Of a stretch of 9,225 nt of DNA, positions 4,992 through 9,225 are shown one piece after another. The translations under genes and the position numbers were made by a program. Within the stretch, counting starts at the first letter, position 1. The number at the start of each line of letters is the position of its first letter. Source of the stretch: Desulfobacca acetoxidans (GTDB lineage: Bacteria > Desulfobacterota > Desulfobaccia > Desulfobaccales > 0-14-0-80-60-11); the NCBI GenBank assembly GCA_022736495.1, contig DZCR01000131.1, positions 1 to 9,225 of the forward strand, written 5' to 3'. The notes below the pieces were generated by a model that worked only from the letters and a program-made list of their open reading frames with translations, did no database searches and had not been told where the DNA came from.

Positions 4992-6893
4992 TTAGATGAT
5001 CGGGCAGTTATGCTGACGCAACCATAACTGCAATATGAGTAAGGTCCAGAGTTCTTTGCGATGATCGGCCGTGCCGGCATCATGCTCTTTCAGCAGACGC
5101 CGGATCACCGCCGGCCTGAACAACCCCTGTTGTCGCAGCCAGCGCTCCCCTAAGAGTTCCTCCACCAGAGGCCGGAGCAGCCCTTTCAGCCAGAGGGCCG
5201 TGGGGATCAGGAAACCCCTTTTCTTACGGGTCAGGATTTCTTTAGGGAGCAGGCCCCGGAAGGCCCTTTTCATCAGGTACTTCCGTTTTCCATGCCTGAT
5301 TTTCATATGATAGGGCAACCGGTAGACAAATTCCATCAGCGCGGTATCCAGAAATGGCGCCCGGACCTCCAGGGAATGCATCATCGAGCAACGGTCCACC
5401 TTGACCAGGATGTAATCCAGGAGATACTGGCGCGCAAAGAGATAGAAGACCCGGCTGATGGCCTCTTGGGCCGGAAAACCCTGATAGAGATCCCTTGATT
5501 CGGCATAGAGGTTCTCTATCTTCAAGGCGTCGGGCCAGGGCGCCTGCCACAGAGCTGCTTGCAGGTCCGGAGATAGCGCCCCCACCCACATCTGGGCCCG
5601 CAGCCAGGGGGGGGCCTGGATACCCGAAAGGAACTTGGCCGCCACGTGCCTGGGACTGACATAACCGGTGGAGATGGGTAGCAAGCGGGCCAGGGGCTCC
5701 AGGGCGAGTTCTCTGAAAACCTTGGGAATTTTTACAAAATGCTCAGCCAACTGGAACGCCGGAAAATACTCATAACCCCCAAAGAGCTCGTCTCCGCCAT
5801 CTCCACCCAAGGCCACGGTCACCCGGCGGCGCGTGACCTCGGAGAGCAGATAGGTAGGCACAATGGACGGGTCGGCCATGGGCTCATCCAACCGGCTGAC
5901 GATATACGGCAGAAGCGCTCCGGCCTGGGTGGCGCTCAGGATCTCTTCGTGGTGGTTGGTCCCTAAGGATTGGGCCACTAAGCGAGCGTAAGGCGACTCG
6001 TCATAACTCTTTTCTTTAAAGCCGATGGAAAAGGTATTGATCTCCCGGGCCGGAACTACTTGAGACATCAAAGCCACTACCGCCGAGGAGTCGATGCCGC
6101 CGCTCAAAAATACCCCCAGGGGCACGTCGCTGATCAATCGATTGGCTACGGCCCGGCCCGCCAGGTTCCGCAACCGCTCGCAGCAGTCCGACTCCGGCAG
6201 GCTTACGTTCGCATCGGGGAGGGGAATCTCCCAGTAACGCTTCGTGGTCACCTGTCCCTGGTAAAAAGTCAAAAAATGGCTCGGCCTGAGCTTGAAAACC
6301 TCCCGGTAGATGCTCTGCGGCGTCGGAACGTATTCATACGCCAGAAAGCGGGCGATACTTTGCCGCTCCACCGCCAGTTGCAATACCGGCAGGTGGGAGA
6401 AGGCCGTCAGTTCCGAGGCAAAGGCGAAAACCCCCTGCTGCAGCGTGTAGTAGAAGGGTTTTTCGCCCATGCGGTCCCGGGCGGCAAACAGGGTTCGCTT
6501 TTCCCGGTCCCAAATGGCGAAGGCAAACATGCCTTCCACAGAGGCCAGGCATTCCGGCCCGGCATCCAGGTAGGCGTTCAGCAAGACCTCGGTGTCCGAC
6601 TGCGTCCTGAAGCGGTAGCCCCGGCGCTCCAGGCGCTTCCTGATTTCCAGGAAATTGTAGATTTCGCCATTAAAGACGATCACGGCGCGCCCATGCCAGT
6701 CCAGCATGGGTTGCCGCCCGCCTTCCAGATCAATGACGCTCAGGCGGCGGTGCCCCAGGGCCACACCCTCTGCAACCCAGGCCCCCTGGCCATCAGGGCC
6801 CCGATGCGCCAGGGTCGCAGTCATGGCGTCCAGCCATTGCCGCTGCTCTGCCTCCGAAGCCGGGGCGTTAATGAATCCGACTATACCGCACAT
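4992..6893 (-). CDS. asnB: Asparagine synthetase (glutamine-hydrolysing) / AsnB-type amidotransferase
   Basis: A 633-residue protein, the normal length for AsnB. The N-terminal class II glutaminase domain begins MCGIVGF, with Cys2 as the nucleophile exposed after Met removal. It continues with AHRGPDG (29-35), GHRRLSVIDL (47-56) and FNGEIYN (74-80). The synthetase domain has the ATP pyrophosphatase loop SGGIDSS (264-270) and the later RFLAYEYVP and VRAPFLD segments typical of the family. The reaction is ATP-dependent transfer of glutamine amide nitrogen to aspartate. Paralogues in surface-polysaccharide loci, including exosortase-associated ones, amidate sugar acids or other carboxylates, and a glycosyltransferase lies directly upstream, so the acceptor is open. 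The ATG at 6893 has AGGTG (6901-6905) seven bases upstream. Its TAA stop overlaps an ATG (TAATG) at the tlyA end, which suggests coupled translation. Confidence 0.94.
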   Translation of the reverse strand: MCGIVGFINAPASEAEQRQWLDAMTATLAHRGPDGQGAWVAEGVALGHRRLSVIDLEGGRQPMLDWHGRAVIVFNGEIYNFLEIRKRLERRGYRFRTQSDTEVLLNAYLDAGPECLASVEGMFAFAIWDREKRTLFAARDRMGEKPFYYTLQQGVFAFASELTAFSHLPVLQLAVERQSIARFLAYEYVPTPQSIYREVFKLRPSHFLTFYQGQVTTKRYWEIPLPDANVSLPESDCCERLRNLAGRAVANRLISDVPLGVFLSGGIDSSAVVALMSQVVPAREINTFSIGFKEKSYDESPYARLVAQSLGTNHHEEILSATQAGALLPYIVSRLDEPMADPSIVPTYLLSEVTRRRVTVALGGDGGDELFGGYEYFPAFQLAEHFVKIPKVFRELALEPLARLLPISTGYVSPRHVAAKFLSGIQAPPWLRAQMWVGALSPDLQAALWQAPWPDALKIENLYAESRDLYQGFPAQEAISRVFYLFARQYLLDYILVKVDRCSMMHSLEVRAPFLDTALMEFVYRLPYHMKIRHGKRKYLMKRAFRGLLPKEILTRKKRGFLIPTALWLKGLLRPLVEELLGERWLRQQGLFRPAVIRRLLKEHDAGTADHRKELWTLLILQLWLRQHNCPII

Positions 6894-6929
6894 TTACTTG
6901 CACCTGAGGTCTAACAGCCCAGCTTAGCA

Positions 6930-6998
6930 AACCCGGTTGATGCCCGGCCAAGGCGAGCGTGCGGCGGGATACGGGCGGCATTTAGGGCAAACCGGGTT
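6930..6998 (-). repeat. Inverted repeat spanning the glycosyltransferase-asnB junction
   Basis: AACCCGGTT (6930-6938) and AACCGGGTT (6990-6998) are exact reverse complements 51 bases apart. One arm lies in the last codons of the glycosyltransferase and the other in the 88-base gap before asnB. A smaller GCCCG/CGGGC pairing lies inside. No T run follows, so it could be an RNA fold between two genes of one transcript rather than a terminator. It may also be chance in GC-rich sequence. Confidence 0.35.
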
Positions 6999-8226
6999 GT
7001 GGAATCTCGGCGTTATGAAACAAGGCCAACAGCTTCCGGTGGTTCTCGTCGGTATCGAAATTCCTCAAGACCAGTGCGCGCCCCCTCGCGGCCAGGGCCA
7101 GCGCCGCCTGCCTGTCTGCGGCCAGCGTTTCGACGGCCGCGGCCAGGGCGGCCGGATCTTGCTGGGGCACCAGCAACCCGGTTTCCCGGTCCCGGATCAC
7201 TTCACTGATCCCGGCGACATCCGAGGCCACCACCGGCAGACGGTGGGCCAACGCCTCCATGATGACGTTGGGGATGCCGTCCCGGTCGCTGGAGGAGTGG
7301 ACCACGCAGGGCATCACGAAGATATCGGCCCCGGCCAGCAGGCGGGACACCTGGTTATAGGGGATAAATCCCGGGAACGAGACCCGGGACTTAAGGCCCA
7401 GTCTGATGGCCAGCGATTTCCACAACACTGCCCGGGGGCCCGAACCGGCCAGGGTCAGGTGAAAATCAACTCCTTTGGAGGCCAGGATCTGCGCGGCGTG
7501 CAGCAAGACGTCGAAACCCTTGGTCCTGACGAAACGCCCCAAGGCCATGATCTGCAGCGGAGGCGTCATGGGAGCCGGCGCCAGCAGGCCGTCTTTGATG
7601 CCGATGCCGTTGTAAATCAGGTGAATCTTACTGGCATCGGCTGCGGCCATACCGGCCAGGTAACTAAGATTGGCCCGATTGTTGATCCTGATGAAGGCAG
7701 CCGCGTGAATCTTCTCGGCCAAGGCGCCATCCGCAGGATAAATATCGCCGGCCCGGGCGCTGAAGCTAAAGGGAATGCCCGACAGATGCGAAGCCACCCA
7801 GGCGGCCGTGGCCGGGCCATCCGCCCAGGGAGCATGGATATGCGTAATCCCCTGGGCCACAAATAACCGGGCCAGATACACGCCGGCCAAGGCGGCCCAG
7901 CAGGCTTCTCCCGCAGTCTCCAGGGAGCGCCAGCGTCGGGCGATCACCCCGGCAACGAACCGTGCGGCGCTGACGCCCCAACGGTTGCGGAGATAGGCCA
8001 GTTCTTTCAGCAAAACCCCTGTAGCCGCCAGGCCCAACCGCCGCACCGGCACGGCCACGGGGGCCAGGCCCGCAACCCGGTCCGGCGGCCGGGGGCCATA
8101 CAGGGTATAGACCCTCAAGTCCAGGCCCAGTTTTGCCAAGGTGTTGACTTCATTCAAAACAAAGGTCTGGCTGGGTTCCGGGAACCAAAGAAGGATATAA
8201 GCGACCCGCGGCCCTGCCCTATGCAA
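6982..8226 (-). CDS. Glycosyltransferase family 4 protein
   Basis: A 414-residue GT-B fold retaining glycosyltransferase of the cytoplasm or inner membrane face. The N-terminal acceptor domain begins VAYILLWFPEPSQTFVLNEV, a pattern common in exopolysaccharide GT4 enzymes (YlxPxxSETFI-like). The C-terminal nucleotide-sugar domain carries ALGRFVRTKGFDVLLHA (about 228-244), LTLAGSGP (258-264) and SSDRDGIPNVIMEALAHRLPVVA (about 312-334). The last has D316-x7-E324 in place of the canonical E-x7-E; Asp at the first position occurs in GT4 members. The start is TTG at 8226: GAGG (8233-8236) lies six bases upstream, and no in-frame ATG or GTG would keep the first strand. Sugar donor and acceptor cannot be read from sequence. 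It is followed by asnB after 88 bases and is probably the first gene of that operon. Confidence 0.92.
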   Translation of the reverse strand: MHRAGPRVAYILLWFPEPSQTFVLNEVNTLAKLGLDLRVYTLYGPRPPDRVAGLAPVAVPVRRLGLAATGVLLKELAYLRNRWGVSAARFVAGVIARRWRSLETAGEACWAALAGVYLARLFVAQGITHIHAPWADGPATAAWVASHLSGIPFSFSARAGDIYPADGALAEKIHAAAFIRINNRANLSYLAGMAAADASKIHLIYNGIGIKDGLLAPAPMTPPLQIMALGRFVRTKGFDVLLHAAQILASKGVDFHLTLAGSGPRAVLWKSLAIRLGLKSRVSFPGFIPYNQVSRLLAGADIFVMPCVVHSSSDRDGIPNVIMEALAHRLPVVASDVAGISEVIRDRETGLLVPQQDPAALAAAVETLAADRQAALALAARGRALVLRNFDTDENHRKLLALFHNAEIPQPGLP

Positions 8227-8285
8227 TCCGCACCTCGAACCTTATTCCGTAAAGATTCACTTTGATTAAATTAATGATATCAATT

Positions 8286-8314
8286 ATTATGCCAAAATAG
8301 TACTTTGTTCTCAG
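8286..8314 (-). promoter_or_regulatory. Candidate sigma70-type promoter of the glycosyltransferase operon
   Basis: On the minus strand, CTGAGA (8309-8314; 4 of 6 to TTGACA) and CATAAT (8286-8291; 5 of 6 to TATAAT) are 17 bases apart. The start would be at about 8278, giving a leader of about 50 bases before the TTG at 8226. An imperfect palindrome centred on TGATATCA (8275-8282) lies at the expected start point and might bind a regulator. The surrounding DNA is AT-rich, so chance matches are possible. Confidence 0.45.
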
Positions 8315-8348
8315 ATCCCGCCCGATAAAAAAATTTTGAATAAAATAG

Positions 8349-8376
8349 AAAAAGGCAGAGATCACCGACCCCTGCC
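8349..8376 (-). terminator. Rho-independent terminator of the TIR-like gene
   Basis: On the minus strand GGCAGGGGT (8376-8368) pairs with ATCTCTGCC (8362-8354), giving nine pairs of which two are G-U, around loop CGGTG. TTTTTC and a further T/A-rich stretch follow. It lies about 80 bases beyond the stop of the 8455-9084 gene and upstream of the glycosyltransferase promoter, separating the two units. Confidence 0.8.
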
Positions 8377-8454
8377 ATTTTGTCTCCCACCGAAAACCAC
8401 GAACTACCTTTAATTATGATAAAGACAGGGAACAATATGCATATCAAGTGATTT

Positions 8455-9084
8455 TTAGGCGTTACAAAAATCAACTAACAACATTTCTACACTGTTTTTA
8501 GCGCGTCCTTCAATACCGGCTTCCTGAAAAATCTCGGTAGCTTTCTCGCGGTAGGCGTCTTCACCAGTTATAAGCCAAGCCCTTTTAAGATAGTCAATTG
8601 CTAAAAGAGGATTTTTCTCAACCAATTCTGACATGAATTCATAATCGCTAGCCCAATTAAAAAATTTGTCGACATACTTTTGAATTTCGTTTGTAAAACC
8701 ATCGGCAAAATCTATGTATTCAGTCCTGACAAAATCTGAGGGCATCTCTGCTCTGGCTGTCTTAATAATAAGTGTTTCCTTGCCATAAGCTTGCATAAGA
8801 CCAATTTCATAAAAAATGTTTGCAAGGGTTTTATGGGGCATATCATCAGTAATGATGGCAATTCCAAGTGGCACACCCAATATAATATGCCAAATCTTCA
8901 GGAGAAAATCTTTACCTGTCCTGATATCATTTGCATCTATTAAGTTGATATTATAATTTACTAAGATTTTCGTGAGAAGAGAGCGAATTCTATTGACTTC
9001 TATTGGAATAGGATGGCCAAGTTTAGTCATTAATAAAACAAGTCCGTGGACGGTACTCAATCCTTCTAGTATGAGGATCGCCAT
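8455..9084 (-). CDS. Small TIR-like / nucleoside deoxyribosyltransferase-like domain protein
   Basis: A 209-residue protein with no assignable gene name. The core, about residues 45-145, has a Rossmann-like pattern. NLIDANDIRTGKDFLLKIW (47-65) is followed by a hydrophobic strand (GVPLGIAIITD, 70-80), then LANIFYEIGLMQAYGKETLI (87-106), then MPSDFVRTEYIDF. The N-x-F-Y-E-x-G-x-x-x-A-x-G-K signature, with Glu93, is that of the TIR / nucleoside 2-deoxyribosyltransferase-like superfamily, where this Glu is often catalytic. The last 60 residues (YEFMSELVEKNPLLAIDYLKRA... to the end) are helical and resemble one or two TPR-like hairpins. The gene is clearly AT-richer than the genes to its left, suggesting acquisition. 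It starts 18 bases after the stop of an upstream gene and ends before a good terminator. The start is uncertain: the SD before the ATG at 9084 is weak, and M19 is an alternative. Possible roles are NAD or nucleotide cleavage, including phage defence, but none is shown. Confidence 0.7.
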   Translation of the reverse strand: MAILILEGLSTVHGLVLLMTKLGHPIPIEVNRIRSLLTKILVNYNINLIDANDIRTGKDFLLKIWHIILGVPLGIAIITDDMPHKTLANIFYEIGLMQAYGKETLIIKTARAEMPSDFVRTEYIDFADGFTNEIQKYVDKFFNWASDYEFMSELVEKNPLLAIDYLKRAWLITGEDAYREKATEIFQEAGIEGRAKNSVEMLLVDFCNA

Positions 9085-9102
9085 CCGTCGGCCTATAGAA
9101 AA

Positions 9103-9225
9103 TCATTTTTTTCTCTTTCGCGCTATTGGTATCCCCTTATAAGGTCCTTCACTCTTTTTATGGTCAATTATCTTGGCTCTTCGCTGTTTGGTGTGGGTAA
9201 ATATCCCGATTCTGTGGTCTAAGTC
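9103..9225 (-). CDS. C-terminal end of an unidentified gene upstream of the TIR-like gene
   Basis: On the minus strand a frame is open from the window edge (9225) to a TGA at 9103-9105, giving 40 residues. It begins DLDHRIGIFTH and ends with a strongly basic tail, GIPIARKRKK. An open frame of 40 codons through AT-rich DNA ending just 18 bases before the next gene fits a real upstream partner in a two-gene unit. The basic tail would suit a nucleic-acid-binding protein, but I recognise no family. The body of the gene is outside the window. Confidence 0.5.
   Translation of the reverse strand, partial: DLDHRIGIFTHTKQRRAKIIDHKKSEGPYKGIPIARKRKK

Noticed and set aside
6060..7866. Two long plus-strand open frames (284 and 309 codons) opposite asnB and the glycosyltransferase
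   Set aside because: Both run antisense to well-supported genes and give biased, family-less products.
8279..8294. sigma54-like site (TGGCAT, five bases, TTGAT) on the minus strand
   Set aside because: The invariant GC of the -12 element is GA here, and a better-spaced sigma70 candidate overlaps it. AT-rich sequence makes chance likely.
8435..8444. Palindrome ATATGCATAT just past the TIR-like gene
   Set aside because: Ten bases of AT-rich palindrome in AT-rich DNA with no linked promoter. Most likely chance.
8280..8474. 64-codon minus-strand frame between the TIR-like gene and the glycosyltransferase
   Set aside because: It starts with a TTG inside the end of the TIR-like gene, lacks a ribosome binding site, and contains the terminator hairpin. 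Probably chance in AT-rich intergenic DNA.
1..9225. CRISPR array, rRNA or riboswitch
   Set aside because: No regularly spaced direct repeats, rRNA-like segments or recognisable riboswitch cores were seen on either strand.

Overview
The window looks like a moderately GC-rich Gram-negative chromosome. I would guess a Desulfobacterota (delta-proteobacterial) anaerobe, but this rests only on gene content and style: a Tim44-like exported protein, an HtpX protease, a TlyA methyltransferase, alternative TTG starts and an IS5-type relic. No diagnostic marker gene is present. Almost everything after the tRNA reads on the minus strand.

Left end (1-620, plus strand): the last 39 codons of an unidentified, hydrophobic-ended protein contain a good sigma70-type promoter for tRNA-Val(GAC), which encodes its own CCA and is followed by a hairpin terminator. 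The next 400 bases hold no intact gene. They contain a short direct repeat, a possible integrase-tail vestige and a recognisable scrap of an IS5-family transposase, so this looks like an old tRNA-adjacent integration site.

Middle left (621-3131, minus strand): a Tim44-like exported or membrane protein stands alone. A likely two-gene unit consists of a small SAM-dependent methyltransferase-like protein followed 35 bases later by a secreted TPR protein.

Middle right (3185-8314, minus strand): a probable operon with a sigma70-like promoter near 8300 runs glycosyltransferase (GT4), asparagine synthetase-type amidotransferase (asnB), tlyA, htpX, and ends in a strong terminator at about 3180-3215. 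The glycosyltransferase and AsnB suggest surface-polysaccharide or sugar-amide work. TlyA (2'-O-methylation of ribosomal RNA) and HtpX (membrane protein quality control) are housekeeping. Two points stand out: tlyA has no ordinary start codon that keeps its S4 domain, and htpX is preceded by a long hairpin abutting its ribosome binding site.

Right end (8349-9225, minus strand): an AT-rich island with an apparent two-gene unit. The 3' end of an unidentified gene is followed 18 bases later by a small protein whose core resembles TIR-like / nucleoside 2-deoxyribosyltransferase-like domains, and then by a good terminator. Composition and domain type suggest a horizontally acquired gene, possibly defence-related. 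This is the best candidate in the window for something poorly described.
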